Assembly (NCBI RefSeq): GCF_003952525.1
Contig: NZ_CP034451.1
Coordinates: 1,922,001 to 1,986,000, forward strand
Length of the DNA stretch: 64,000 nucleotides
From: Mesorhizobium sp. M3A.F.Ca.ET.080.04.2.1
GTDB taxonomy: Bacteria > Pseudomonadota > Alphaproteobacteria > Rhizobiales > Rhizobiaceae
Reading direction: 5' to 3'
Positions 42,744 to 51,746 of this stretch are shown here, piece after piece; the stretch's first letter is position 1; each line of letters starts with the position of its first letter. The position numbers and the translations under genes are program-made. The notes under the pieces are model-generated. The model ran no database searches. It saw only the letters and a program-made list of their open reading frames with translations, and was not told the origin of the DNA.

Positions 42744-43979
42744 CTACTCGGCCGCGTTTGGCGTTTCGGCGTCGGCGCGAACGAGCTTGATATCCGCGCC
42801 CGCCGCCCAGGCGCCGATATCCTCGCGGCGCAGTGCGGCCGCCATCATGTCGGGGAAATGGTCCGGCGTGCAGGCAAAGACCGGGATGCCGAGCGCCGCC
42901 ACCGAACCGGCCATGGAAGGATCGTATCCGGGCCGGCCCTGGTCGGTGAGCGCCAGCAGCACCACGACATTGACGCCCGACCGCACCAGCATGGCCAGTC
43001 GGCGAAGCAGTTCCTGGCCGTTGCCGCCTTCATAGAGATCGGTGATCAGTATGAAATGAGCCTTGGTCGGCCGCTCGATGCGCTCGGCGCAATAGGCCAC
43101 CGCCTGGTTGATGTCCGTGCCGCCGCCCAGCTGGACGCCAAACAGCACCTCGACCGGATCGCTGAGCTCTTCCGTCAGGTCAACGATGGCGGTGTCGAAG
43201 CAGACCAGCTTGGTGCGCACCACCGGCAGCGAGGCCATGACCGCAGCAAAGATCGAGGCGTAGATGACCGAGCTCGCCATCGAGCCTGACTGGTCGACGC
43301 AGAGCGTCACTTCGTCGAGATCGACCAACCGGCGCTGGCGGCGCATGAAGCCGACCAGCTTTTCCGGCACCACGGTCTTGTGCTCCGGCTGGTAGTGGCG
43401 AAGGTTCGCGGCGATGGTGCGCGGCCAGTCGATGTCGCGTTGCCGCGGCCGGTTGGTGCGCCTGGAGCGGTCGAGAGCGCCGCGTATCGCTTCGGCTGTC
43501 TTCTGCTCGAGCCGCTGCATCAGCTTGGCGACAATGTCGGAAATGATCGAGCGGGCGATGTCCTTGGTCTTGTCCGGCATTGCCGAGCGCAGCGAGACCA
43601 GATCGGCAACGAGATTGACGTCGGCCTCGATCGCCTTGAGGAATTCCGGCTCCATCAGCATCTGCTTCAGGTTCAGCCGCTCGAAGGCGTCCTTCTGCAC
43701 GATCTGGACGACCTGCTCGGGGAAGAAAGAGCGTATGTCGCCCATCCATTGTGCAACACGCGGCGCCGAGCGGCCGAGTCCCCCGCGCCGCTTGCGCGGG
43801 TCGCCGGCGGTGTCGCCGCTGCCGTCGCCGTAAAGCGCATCGAGTGCCGCCGAAAGCTTGCGGTCTTCCGCCGACAGCGCCGACGAAGTCTCATCGTCGG
43901 CACCGATCGCCAGCCGCCAGCGGCGCTCCCGCGGCCCTTCCGTCGGATCGAGGTCCGGCGCAATCGATTCCTCATCCAT
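42744..43979 (-). CDS. VWA-domain protein of MoxR/VWA operon (YehP-like)
   Basis: 411 residues from ATG 43979 (GGGGAGG upstream; the in-frame ATG 18 bases before is rejected). A helical N-terminal region is followed by a VWA domain with an intact metal site: Asp-Gln-Ser-Gly-Ser (229-233), Thr288 in GGGTDIN and Asp314 in ITDLYEG. VWA proteins with MoxR ATPases recruit targets to the ATPase for remodelling. Last gene of the five-gene operon; it overlaps the DUF5682 gene by 8 bases. E. coli YehP is the closest named relative I know. Function unknown. Confidence 0.82.
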   Translation of the reverse strand: MDEESIAPDLDPTEGPRERRWRLAIGADDETSSALSAEDRKLSAALDALYGDGSGDTAGDPRKRRGGLGRSAPRVAQWMGDIRSFFPEQVVQIVQKDAFERLNLKQMLMEPEFLKAIEADVNLVADLVSLRSAMPDKTKDIARSIISDIVAKLMQRLEQKTAEAIRGALDRSRRTNRPRQRDIDWPRTIAANLRHYQPEHKTVVPEKLVGFMRRQRRLVDLDEVTLCVDQSGSMASSVIYASIFAAVMASLPVVRTKLVCFDTAIVDLTEELSDPVEVLFGVQLGGGTDINQAVAYCAERIERPTKAHFILITDLYEGGNGQELLRRLAMLVRSGVNVVVLLALTDQGRPGYDPSMAGSVAALGIPVFACTPDHFPDMMAAALRREDIGAWAAGADIKLVRADAETPNAAE

Positions 43980-46227
43980 TGGCGGCCTCCCCTGCAAACA
44001 GCTTGCCCAGAAGACTAAAATGCCGGCGCCAGGCCTCGCCGCCGTCGGGCACCGGCGTCAGCCCGGCGGGCAGGCTTGCTCTTTTGCCAAGCACGGCCTC
44101 GATCAGGCGACGGCGCTCCATGCTGTCCAGGTTGGAAAAGACGCGGCGCAGCAACGGCAAATGCGCTACGAATGCCTCCTCGTCCAGCAAAGCCAGCCAC
44201 GCATCGACGGCGCCGCGCAGGCCTTCGTCATAGATCAGCCTCTGGCCGGCGCCGCTGAAGAAGCGCTCGAAGAAGGCAGCGGCATCGGCGATCGGCGTTC
44301 CGGGCGACAGGCGCATCCCCAGCAGGTCGGCCGCGGCTTCAGCGGACAGCAGACCGGCCTCGTAGAGCAGATGCGCGGCGCAGCCGGCGACGAGCGCCGT
44401 CGAGCGCGACGAATCGAGCACGGCCGCCAGGCCGTTGCGCCAAGCCTCCAGGACATGCTCGTCCGGCTCCACCAGCCTGATCGCCTCGTCGGCCTTGCGC
44501 ATCGCCCCCATGAGCGCGCCTGCAGCCTGCGCGTCGAGATCGCGGGCGGCGTAGGGCAGCGCGATCGAACCCTCGATGATCAGCCGCTCCAGCAGGCCGG
44601 CGAGGCGCTCCGTCTCTGTCTTGCGCGCTTCGCCGTAGCGGATGATGTCGGCGAGCGGCGGCACCGAGGCCAGGAGTTCCAGACATTCGCTGCTGTGCGC
44701 TGCCTTTTCCTCGAGTGCAGCGAGGCCGGCCGCGGACGCCTCGCTCAGCGCGGCGGTGATGGCGCCCTGGACCAGCGTGGCAAGCGTATCGAGCGTCGGA
44801 GCAGCGCCGATCATCTGGATCAGGCGACCGTTGGCGGCCTTCTCGATCGTCGGGCCATAAACCAGGTTCTCCACCAGGCGAACGGCATATTCCGGCTGCC
44901 AGGCCAGCATCCAGCGCTCGCGGAAGGTGCCACGGCTGCGGCCGGTATCCGTCAGCTTGCCCCAGTTCACGCCAAGCACGTTCAGCCGGTGCAGCAGCGT
45001 CGATCGGAAGAGCCCGCTTTCGCTGCGCAGGTCGACGGAGAGTTCCCGCTCCAGCGCTTCGGGCTTCAGCCGGGCCGCTTTCTGGTTCCTTTGCAAATCG
45101 TCGATCAGCGGCGCGAGCGGCGTATCGGGCGGAATCTCGCCGACATCGGCGCCAAGCAGCAGCTCCGCCTCGACCATCTTCCACAGCAAGGCCTCGCCGT
45201 TGAAGAGGGCGGCGATCGATGCGTCTCGCAGTTCCTCGAAACCCGGCTTCGGCCGTTCGCGTATGGCCGCCAGCGCCCGCGCCAGGCGTTCGGCTTCGAT
45301 GAGCGAGGCGGTCGAGATCATATGGCCCCTGGCCCGCAGCACCGCGGCGATCCGCGCCAGCCACAGGACCGAGGCGTCGTCCTGCCCCCGCGCCTGCCAC
45401 AGGTGCTTGCACCAGCCGGGCGCGAGGACGCCGGCGCCGTAGCCATAGCCCAGCGCCAGGCGCGGTCCGGTCCATGGCGCGAAGGTCATCGTGGTCTTGC
45501 GCCGGCCGATGCCCTTGAGCAGCGCCTGGTCGCTTTTTTGCGTATGCGCCGCCTGCAAGGCCGGCACATGCCAGGCGCCGCAGACGACCGCGAGCGGACC
45601 GTCGAATTCCTTCCGCGCGGCGGCGATCTCCAGCCGCATATGCGCTTCACGCATGGCCTCGAACTTGCCGATCGAAGCCTCGCCGTGGCGCAGCGTCGTC
45701 ATCGCTTCCGCGATGGCCGCGAAGATCGGGCCAGGTTCGGGATTCTGCTCGATGACGTCCGACCACCAGCTTTCGCCGTCCTCATAGCCTGCGGCGCGCG
45801 CCAACATGCCGATCGGATCATGGACGGGCGATATTTCTTCGCCCGGTGCCGTGCCATCAGCTTCCGCCGCATCGGCATCTGCCGGATTGTCAGGCGCCAT
45901 CTCGGCCAGGCGCGCCGCGGACGGCAGGTCGATGAAGCGCAACGCCGCCTTGTTGGCGACGGCCCAAAGCGCTGCCTGATACTCCGGCGAGAATTCGGCG
46001 AAGGGCCAAAAGCTGGTCGCGGCGGGATCGTCCTCCGGATAACAGAGCAGCGCCACCGGCGGCTTCATGTCGGGGCTGGCGAGCAGCGGCAGCAGCGGCG
46101 AAGCGTCCGTCGGCCCTTCGATCAGCACGGCGACCGGCTGCAATTCCTGCAACGCCTTGACCAGGCTTTCGGCGGAGCCTGGCCCATGATGGCGGATGCC
46201 GAAATAGCTGATGCCGCCCTGGGTCAT
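43972..46227 (-). CDS. DUF5682-family protein (YehM-like)
   Basis: 751 residues. The start YFGIRHHGPGSAESLVKAL and PVAVLIEGPTDASPLL are typical of DUF5682/YehM; AVVCGAWHVPAL is a second conserved patch, after which the protein is largely alpha-helical. I see no signal peptide or membrane helices, so it is probably cytoplasmic. The N-terminal IEGP...CGAWH pattern is reminiscent of TraB/EreA-like folds, a weak guess. It starts 3 bases after the MoxR stop and overlaps the VWA gene by 8 bases, so the three products are likely made together. No biochemical role is established. Confidence 0.8.
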   Translation of the reverse strand: MTQGGISYFGIRHHGPGSAESLVKALQELQPVAVLIEGPTDASPLLPLLASPDMKPPVALLCYPEDDPAATSFWPFAEFSPEYQAALWAVANKAALRFIDLPSAARLAEMAPDNPADADAAEADGTAPGEEISPVHDPIGMLARAAGYEDGESWWSDVIEQNPEPGPIFAAIAEAMTTLRHGEASIGKFEAMREAHMRLEIAAARKEFDGPLAVVCGAWHVPALQAAHTQKSDQALLKGIGRRKTTMTFAPWTGPRLALGYGYGAGVLAPGWCKHLWQARGQDDASVLWLARIAAVLRARGHMISTASLIEAERLARALAAIRERPKPGFEELRDASIAALFNGEALLWKMVEAELLLGADVGEIPPDTPLAPLIDDLQRNQKAARLKPEALERELSVDLRSESGLFRSTLLHRLNVLGVNWGKLTDTGRSRGTFRERWMLAWQPEYAVRLVENLVYGPTIEKAANGRLIQMIGAAPTLDTLATLVQGAITAALSEASAAGLAALEEKAAHSSECLELLASVPPLADIIRYGEARKTETERLAGLLERLIIEGSIALPYAARDLDAQAAGALMGAMRKADEAIRLVEPDEHVLEAWRNGLAAVLDSSRSTALVAGCAAHLLYEAGLLSAEAAADLLGMRLSPGTPIADAAAFFERFFSGAGQRLIYDEGLRGAVDAWLALLDEEAFVAHLPLLRRVFSNLDSMERRRLIEAVLGKRASLPAGLTPVPDGGEAWRRHFSLLGKLFAGEAANG

Positions 46228-46230
46228 GGT

Positions 46231-47310
46231 TCAGATGGCCGCGTTGAGCGCCGCATAATAGCCGGCATAGTCCGGCCGCTTCTTCAGCACCGTCTCGAGA
46301 TATTCCTCCAGCACGATCTTGTCCTGGACCGGATCCTTGACGATCGCGCCGACGAGGCTGGGCGCAAGGCCCTCGGCGTGCAGCTTGCCGCCGTCGAACC
46401 ACGCTGCCTGGCTGAGGCCGCCGATCATGGTGGCAATCGCCTCGGCGGTGGAGAGCGAGCCTGACGGCGTTTTCAACGTCACCTTGCCGTCTGATGTCGC
46501 GCCGGAGCGCAGCTCGCGGAAGATGGTGAGCACGCGGGCGATCTCCTCGCCGACATTCTTCGGCACCGGCAGATCCAGTCCCCCTGCCATCTCGCCGACG
46601 CGCCTGGAGACGATGGAGACTTCTTCCGCCATGTCGTCCGGCAGCGGCAGCACCACGACGTTGAAGCGCCGCTTCAGCGCCGAAGACAGCTCGTTGACGC
46701 CCTTGTCGCGGTTGTTGGCGGTGGCGATGATGTTGAAGCCGCGCTGGGCATAGATCGAGGTGTTCAGCTCCGGCACCGGCATCATCTTTTCGGACAGCAC
46801 GGTGATCAGCGTGTCCTGCACGTCGGAGCCCATGCGGGTCAGCTCTTCGAGGCGGCAGAGCTTGCCTTCCTGCATGGCGCGGTAGAGCGGCGTCGGCACC
46901 AGCGCCTCCTGGCTTGGGCCCTTTGCCAGCAGTTGGGCATAGTTCCAGCCGTAGCGGATCTGGTTCTCGTCGGTGCCCGCGGTGCATTGCACGATCAGCG
47001 TCGAGTTTCCCATGATGGCGCCGGCGAGATGTTCCGAGACCCAGGACTTCGCCGTTCCGGGAACACCGAGCAGAAGCAGAGCCCGATCGGTCGCGAGCGT
47101 GGCGATCGCGGTTTCCATCAGTTGTCGGCGGCCGACATATTTCGGGGTGATGAGCGTGCCGTCGCTCGCCTTGCCGCCCATCAGATAGGTCAGCACGGCC
47201 TTGGGCGACAGGCTCCAGCCGGCAGGCTTCTGGCGGTCGTCGCCGCGGGCGAGCGCCTGCAGTTCGGAGGCGTAGAGCTGCTCGGCCGGAAGGCGGATGG
47301 CTGCGTTCAT
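46231..47310 (-). CDS. MoxR-type AAA+ ATPase (YehL subfamily)
   Basis: 359 residues from ATG 47310. Walker A GVPGTAKS at 82-89. The Walker B position reads LCRLEELTRM, Leu-Glu-Glu where the usual motif has Asp-Glu; sensor 1 is FNIIATANNRDKG and an arginine-rich SSALKRRFN follows. MoxR ATPases remodel protein complexes with a VWA partner. Here DUF5682 and VWA genes follow immediately and DUF5691 and SWIM genes precede, the same company as E. coli YehL (except DUF5691). Confidence 0.85.
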   Translation of the reverse strand: MNAAIRLPAEQLYASELQALARGDDRQKPAGWSLSPKAVLTYLMGGKASDGTLITPKYVGRRQLMETAIATLATDRALLLLGVPGTAKSWVSEHLAGAIMGNSTLIVQCTAGTDENQIRYGWNYAQLLAKGPSQEALVPTPLYRAMQEGKLCRLEELTRMGSDVQDTLITVLSEKMMPVPELNTSIYAQRGFNIIATANNRDKGVNELSSALKRRFNVVVLPLPDDMAEEVSIVSRRVGEMAGGLDLPVPKNVGEEIARVLTIFRELRSGATSDGKVTLKTPSGSLSTAEAIATMIGGLSQAAWFDGGKLHAEGLAPSLVGAIVKDPVQDKIVLEEYLETVLKKRPDYAGYYAALNAAI

Positions 47311-47329
47311 GCGATCTTCTCCGGGTTGA

Positions 47330-48766
47330 TCATCTGACGATTTGGGAAGGATTTTCGGCCAGTGCCGCATTGAGGCGCAGCAGGCCAAGCGATGGCGAGG
47401 CGGGCGGCAGGCCGGCTGCAACTAAATCTTCGATCAGTCTCGTCGCAGCTGTTGCGGTAGCAAGAAAGCCCATTATCTCGAGGAAGTCGTGAACTCCTTG
47501 CCGCATGGCATCGTCGTTTCCACCAATGATGGAACGCAACGCTGGGAGCACTTGCCCATTCGTCAGGTCGTCCCAGTCCAGCCAGCCAGCGTCGAGGTTT
47601 TCCGCCAGATTGAGCATTCCGAGGTAGTTCGCCTGCTTAAGGATCAACCGGACCAGCACACGTTTTCGGCGATTGTCCAAGCGCGGCGTCAATTGAAGCG
47701 CGCGAAACACATGCTTGCCACCTTCGGCGACAAGCATGTCGGCCATATGCGCCACCGCAGTGTCGCTGCCGGAGGCGGCTACCATGCGCGAGAGAAGGAT
47801 ATCGGCATTGTGGTCGGTGCCGAACTGCCAGCCGGTGATGAAGTCGACCTCCGTGACCCCGAACCGGGCAGCGAGATCGACCAGATTGCAGAGCTCGAAC
47901 AACTCGGCGCGCCGCTGCTCCTGCGCATGCGATTTGGTCTTCACCGGGCCGAATGTGATGCGGCGGCGGATGAAGCCGGCCTTGCCTTCCTCAATGAAGC
48001 CGGCAAGTTCGGTGACTGGAACGTCAGGCCCAGCCTCGCCATGTTCGCCCAGCATCGCCAACATGCGGCCCGCCAGTTCGCGGACTTTGCCGGAGCGGTC
48101 GGTGGCAAGGCTTTTCAGGAATGGCGCATCGTCGGGACCGAGGCCGATGCGCAAGAGCTCGACCAGCGACAGCCTGACTTCGGCCGATTCAGCCGATGCC
48201 TTGGCTTCGATCAGCAGCCGGGCGGCGGCCGGATCGCTCCGGCGCATCGCGGCCAGCGCGACGCGCCGAGCGGCGGGGTAGAAGTCGGCCCAGTTTCCGG
48301 CGCTCAGCTTCTCATGCGAGCCATGCCGTTCCTGTTCGGCGCTTGTCTGCCAATCGATCCACGGCGCATAGACGTCCGGGGCGTTCTGATCAGATGCTGC
48401 GGGTATCCAGTCCATCGGATGCGTGACGTAGCCGCGGCTGGCCACCAGCTTGACCACCAGCGTCTTGCGCCTGGCATCCGCTGCTTGCCTCAGCGCCGCC
48501 CGCAGCAGCGGGCGCAGCCGATCGGGAAGCCTCGGCAGCGCGAGCACGGGCAATGGCGGGCGACGCTTCAAGGTCTTGGGTGCGGCCGGCCGAAGCGCGA
48601 CGTCCAGCGCCTGCGCGGCGATCGCCAGAAGCCGCCGCTCCTGTTCGTCCGGCGTCGCGGCAGCCGCGACATGCTTCCATTCGATCGGGGCCAGTTCGAA
48701 AACCGCGCCACCCGAAATCCAGCCGTCGCGCAGCCTCGCCAGCCCTGCCTGCTCCAGCTCGTTCAT
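47330..48766 (-). CDS. DUF5691-family helical protein
   Basis: 478 residues from ATG 48766, which overlaps the stop of the SWIM gene by four bases. Mostly alpha-helical with HEAT-like pairs (VRLSLVELLRIGLGPDDAPFLKSLATDRSGKVRELAGRMLAMLGEHG). Conserved patches include WIDWQTSAEQERHGSHEKLSAGNWADFYPAARRVALAAM and FITGWQFGTDHNADILLSRM. I place it in DUF5691 by these features and by operon position; no function is known. HEAT-like repeats suggest a scaffold for the ATPase or its clients. E. coli yehLMPQ as I know it lacks this gene. Confidence 0.7.
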   Translation of the reverse strand: MNELEQAGLARLRDGWISGGAVFELAPIEWKHVAAAATPDEQERRLLAIAAQALDVALRPAAPKTLKRRPPLPVLALPRLPDRLRPLLRAALRQAADARRKTLVVKLVASRGYVTHPMDWIPAASDQNAPDVYAPWIDWQTSAEQERHGSHEKLSAGNWADFYPAARRVALAAMRRSDPAAARLLIEAKASAESAEVRLSLVELLRIGLGPDDAPFLKSLATDRSGKVRELAGRMLAMLGEHGEAGPDVPVTELAGFIEEGKAGFIRRRITFGPVKTKSHAQEQRRAELFELCNLVDLAARFGVTEVDFITGWQFGTDHNADILLSRMVAASGSDTAVAHMADMLVAEGGKHVFRALQLTPRLDNRRKRVLVRLILKQANYLGMLNLAENLDAGWLDWDDLTNGQVLPALRSIIGGNDDAMRQGVHDFLEIMGFLATATAATRLIEDLVAAGLPPASPSLGLLRLNAALAENPSQIVR

Positions 48767-50166
48767 GACAGATCGAGCCTCCCGATGTTGCTTTGCGACG
48801 CCAGCAGCTCGAGCCTGGCGCCATTCCAGAGTGCGGCGGTGGCTGTGAGTTCGATGCCGAGCAGGGTGTGGTTGACCGTGCCCTCCACGGGCAGGGCGAT
48901 GGCGCTCGGACCGCTTCCCGCCTGCCACCAGACACCGTCTCTTTCATCCGTCAGAATGGCGCCAGCCGGCAGGATGACCGGGCACTCGGAGAGCCAGGGC
49001 GCATTGTCCTGGAAGGTCGAATACGCCTGCAGCGGATCGCCGGCAGCGCCCTGGCTAAAAACGGGCCACGCTGCCCCTGAGGTCACATCCCCCAGTCGTT
49101 CCGCCACCAGCGCCCGCAGCGGATTGCGGGAGGGATAGAACACGAGCCTCGCCTTGAACCGATCACCGGGCGCAAAAGCGCCAGACCGCCGGCCGGCCGA
49201 GGCTGGGAAGAAGTCGAGCAGAACGGCGAAGCGCGGCGTCGGGCTCTGCAGATCGAGCAGCCAGGTCGCGTGGCTGACCAGACCATCGCGGCGGGTCTCG
49301 ATCTTCTCGCCGAGCACCTCCCAGTCGCTCTCGACCTGCACGGCATCCGGATTGGCGAGGATCTGCTCGCGGGTCTCCGATGTCGAAACCAGGCGTTTCA
49401 GCTCGGCGTCGTCGGGCGCGGCGCGCCATGCCTTGGCAAGCAGCACCAGTTTGCCGAGCTCACGGATCGCGGCATCGGGCCGTTCCTCGCTGCGCAGCGT
49501 CATCAGCCGCGCAGGCAGCTCGTCGATGCGGCCCGCAAGCGCGGTCGCCTTGAGGTCGACAAGCCGTGCGGCGATGCGACGGCAGCGCTCGCTGCACGCC
49601 TCGACAAACCCGGCAAGGCCGAGCCGAAGCTGGTCGGCAATCCACTGGTCGAGCTCGTCGAGCGCGGCCGAAACCGCGCTGCGCGTGTCCTCGGCCCGCT
49701 TGCGCTGAGCTGCTTCGCGGCGTTCGGCAGCTGCGGCGTCTTCAACGGGATCGCTCTGCTCGGGCCGCGACGCCTCGTCGATGCTTTTGACTTGCGAATC
49801 GGCCGCCGTCTGCGTCGGCTGCGGACTGGGCTTGCGACGCCGGCCAAGCCAGTCATTCACCCACTCCGGCGTCTGATCAACACGATCGAAGCTGGCGGGC
49901 GCCGTGGCGCCGATCCACGCCAATGCAAGAATGTGCTTGCACGGAAACTTTCTCGACGGACAGGTGCATTTGTTGCCGTGATCGCGGAGGTCGAACACGA
50001 CGCGGTAGGGATTGGACCCCGAGCCCTGGCATTCGCCCCAGACGAGCCCCAGCTGTTCGTTCGTCTCGAGCCGGGGCCAGTTCGACCGCTTGGTCAGCTT
50101 GGCCGCGGCGGCAAGCGATGCCTGGTCGGGCGCGAGCGCCTCGATCGTTTTCAAGTCCAGCTGCAA
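48763..50166 (-). CDS. SWIM zinc-finger protein (YehQ-like)
   Basis: 467 residues from a TTG at 50166 (GAGGG 8 bases upstream; ATG at 50190 is followed by an in-frame stop). The SWIM motif is near the N-terminus: Cys67-Thr-Cys69 then Cys76-Lys-His78 in CTCPSRKFPCKH. A Pro/Gln/Ser/Glu-rich linker (about 110-160) follows and then a helical part with a beta-rich C-terminus. SWIM fingers bind DNA or protein. First gene of the operon SWIM, DUF5691, MoxR, DUF5682, VWA. Its promoter should lie in 50167-50377. Confidence 0.8.
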   Translation of the reverse strand: MQLDLKTIEALAPDQASLAAAAKLTKRSNWPRLETNEQLGLVWGECQGSGSNPYRVVFDLRDHGNKCTCPSRKFPCKHILALAWIGATAPASFDRVDQTPEWVNDWLGRRRKPSPQPTQTAADSQVKSIDEASRPEQSDPVEDAAAAERREAAQRKRAEDTRSAVSAALDELDQWIADQLRLGLAGFVEACSERCRRIAARLVDLKATALAGRIDELPARLMTLRSEERPDAAIRELGKLVLLAKAWRAAPDDAELKRLVSTSETREQILANPDAVQVESDWEVLGEKIETRRDGLVSHATWLLDLQSPTPRFAVLLDFFPASAGRRSGAFAPGDRFKARLVFYPSRNPLRALVAERLGDVTSGAAWPVFSQGAAGDPLQAYSTFQDNAPWLSECPVILPAGAILTDERDGVWWQAGSGPSAIALPVEGTVNHTLLGIELTATAALWNGARLELLASQSNIGRLDLS

Positions 50167-50567
50167 GCCGCGCCCTCACCCCCGAAGCATGACGTCGCAA
50201 GATAGATAACTGTTTGCGGCGCGCTGGTGTAGCTCCAGCAACGGCAAAGTTGGCACGTTGTCTAACGTTTCGTTGCCGTGGCGAACTGACGGGCCAACCG
50301 TTGATACGCCTTCACGCGCTAGCAGCCGTCGACCGAGCGGGGCTGTCTGATGAGGAATTTTCTGACTCAAAGAAAAAGGCCGGGCGCGAAAAGCGGCCCG
50401 GCCAAAAATGAAGGTCATAACCTTCAGAGGGGAACATCGTCCGGCGCAATGGGAGGAGAACGCCAGACGATGCCCTCTATTTGGGGCGTGAGCGGTGTAT
50501 TTTCCACGAACGAAATTCCAAAAACTGACGCGAAGGTGAAAAAAAATCGCTCGCAGGAAGCAAATCT
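50167..50567. other. Intergenic region upstream of the SWIM/MoxR operon, no gene seen
   Basis: About 400 bases. It contains the minus-strand promoter region of the SWIM operon (50167-50377), the terminator at 50378-50403 and a 164-base AT-richer tail (50404-50567) downstream of the oxygenase stop. The tail holds a small stem TGAAGGT/ACCTTCA (50409-50415, 50420-50426). A small RNA in that tail is possible but unsupported. Confidence 0.5.
50370..50403 (-). terminator. Rho-independent terminator of the oxygenase gene (minus strand)
   Basis: GGCCGGGC (50378-50385) / GCCCGGCC (50396-50403). Read on the minus strand it is followed by TTTTTCTTT (complement of 50369-50377). It is 165 bases after the oxygenase stop, an unusually long 3' tail. 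Confidence 0.7.
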
Positions 50568-51587
50568 TCAGCCGGCGGCCGCGGCGTTCTCGAGGAGATC
50601 GGCATAGTGCCGCCGCGCCACGTCGGGATGGGATCTCAGCCGGCTCTTCAGCACATTGGTGCCGACATTGCGAAACAGCGGGTTGTCCGGATCACTTGCC
50701 TGGCCGCGCGCTTCAGCCGCCAGTTCCTCCGGCAAATCGAGCAGCGGGATCGTCGCGTCGAGCCGGGCGCTGAAGAAGAACGGAACCGAAATCCGCTCCA
50801 CCCCGGCCGGCGGCGTGATGACGCGGTGGACCGTTGCCCTCAGATAGCCGTTGGACGCCAGTTCGAGCAGTTCGCCGATATTGACCACCAGCGTCTGCGG
50901 GATCGGATCGACGTCCACCCAGCGCCCGTCATACTCGACCTGCAGGCCCTTGTTCTCGTCCTGCAGAAGCAGGGTCAAGAAGCCGCCGTCCTTGTGAGCG
51001 CCGACGCCCTGGTCGCCGCCGGTGGCATCGCGGCCTGGGTAACGAACGATCTTCATGCGGTGATTGGGCTCGCCGCGGTAGATCGGATCGAAGGCATCCT
51101 CCGCCTGGTCCAGGGAGAGCGCAAAAGCCTTGAGCAGGCGGATCGCCACCTCCGTTGCCTTGGCCTGCCAGGCAAGCAGCGCCGGCTTCAGGTCGGGAAG
51201 TGCCGCCGGCCACTGGTTCGGGCCCTGCAGGCGCGTCCAGGCAGGCACGCCGGGCCCTTGCGGGATCGGCGCGCGCTCGACGCCTATGTCAAGCTGCTCA
51301 CGCCAGTCCGCCTTGCCCTTGGTCAGTTCGCCGCCGGCACGGGTATAGCCGCGGAACTGCGACGACTTCACCATTTCAATGGCGAGCTTGTCTGCCTCCG
51401 GCAAGGCAAAGAAGCGCCGCGCGGCGCCGAGCACGGCATCGATGTCCGGCTGCGTTATGCCGTGACCGCTGAGATAGAAAAAGCCGACGTCACGGGCGGC
51501 GGTGCGCAGGTCGACGAGAAAGGTTCGCCGTTCCGACACGCCCTGGTCGAGACGATCGAGATCAAGCACCGGGACTATTCGCGCCAT
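50568..51587 (-). CDS. 2-oxoglutarate/Fe(II)-dependent dioxygenase (isopenicillin N synthase-like)
   Basis: 339 residues from ATG 51587 (AAGGAGCC upstream; a longer frame to 51662 is rejected). The DIOX_N domain (VPVLDLDRLDQGV, VGFFYLSGHGI) is followed by the double-stranded beta-helix oxygenase domain with the iron ligands His-x-Asp in GAHKDGGFLTLL and a later His in ATVHRV, and the 2OG-binding Arg-x-Ser in ERISVPFFF. Bacterial members hydroxylate small molecules; the substrate is unknown. It stands alone, and its own terminator lies 165 bases downstream. Confidence 0.88.
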   Translation of the reverse strand: MARIVPVLDLDRLDQGVSERRTFLVDLRTAARDVGFFYLSGHGITQPDIDAVLGAARRFFALPEADKLAIEMVKSSQFRGYTRAGGELTKGKADWREQLDIGVERAPIPQGPGVPAWTRLQGPNQWPAALPDLKPALLAWQAKATEVAIRLLKAFALSLDQAEDAFDPIYRGEPNHRMKIVRYPGRDATGGDQGVGAHKDGGFLTLLLQDENKGLQVEYDGRWVDVDPIPQTLVVNIGELLELASNGYLRATVHRVITPPAGVERISVPFFFSARLDATIPLLDLPEELAAEARGQASDPDNPLFRNVGTNVLKSRLRSHPDVARRHYADLLENAAAAG

Positions 51588-51746
51588 GGCCAGGCTCCTT
51601 TGCGGGACTTGTCCTGCACGATGACATGCCCACCACCGCAGTCCAAGCGACGCGCCGACCAAACTTGATGCCGATGGCGCAAAGTCGGGGTTCTATTTCG
51701 GCTCATCGAGCAAATTGCGTTCGAAATCGCCCTGGCGCCAGCAGGT

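Noticed and set aside
43858..46464. Plus-strand open frame of ~870 codons opposite the DUF5682 gene
   Set aside because: No domains; the minus-strand gene fits the operon spacing and has family motifs.
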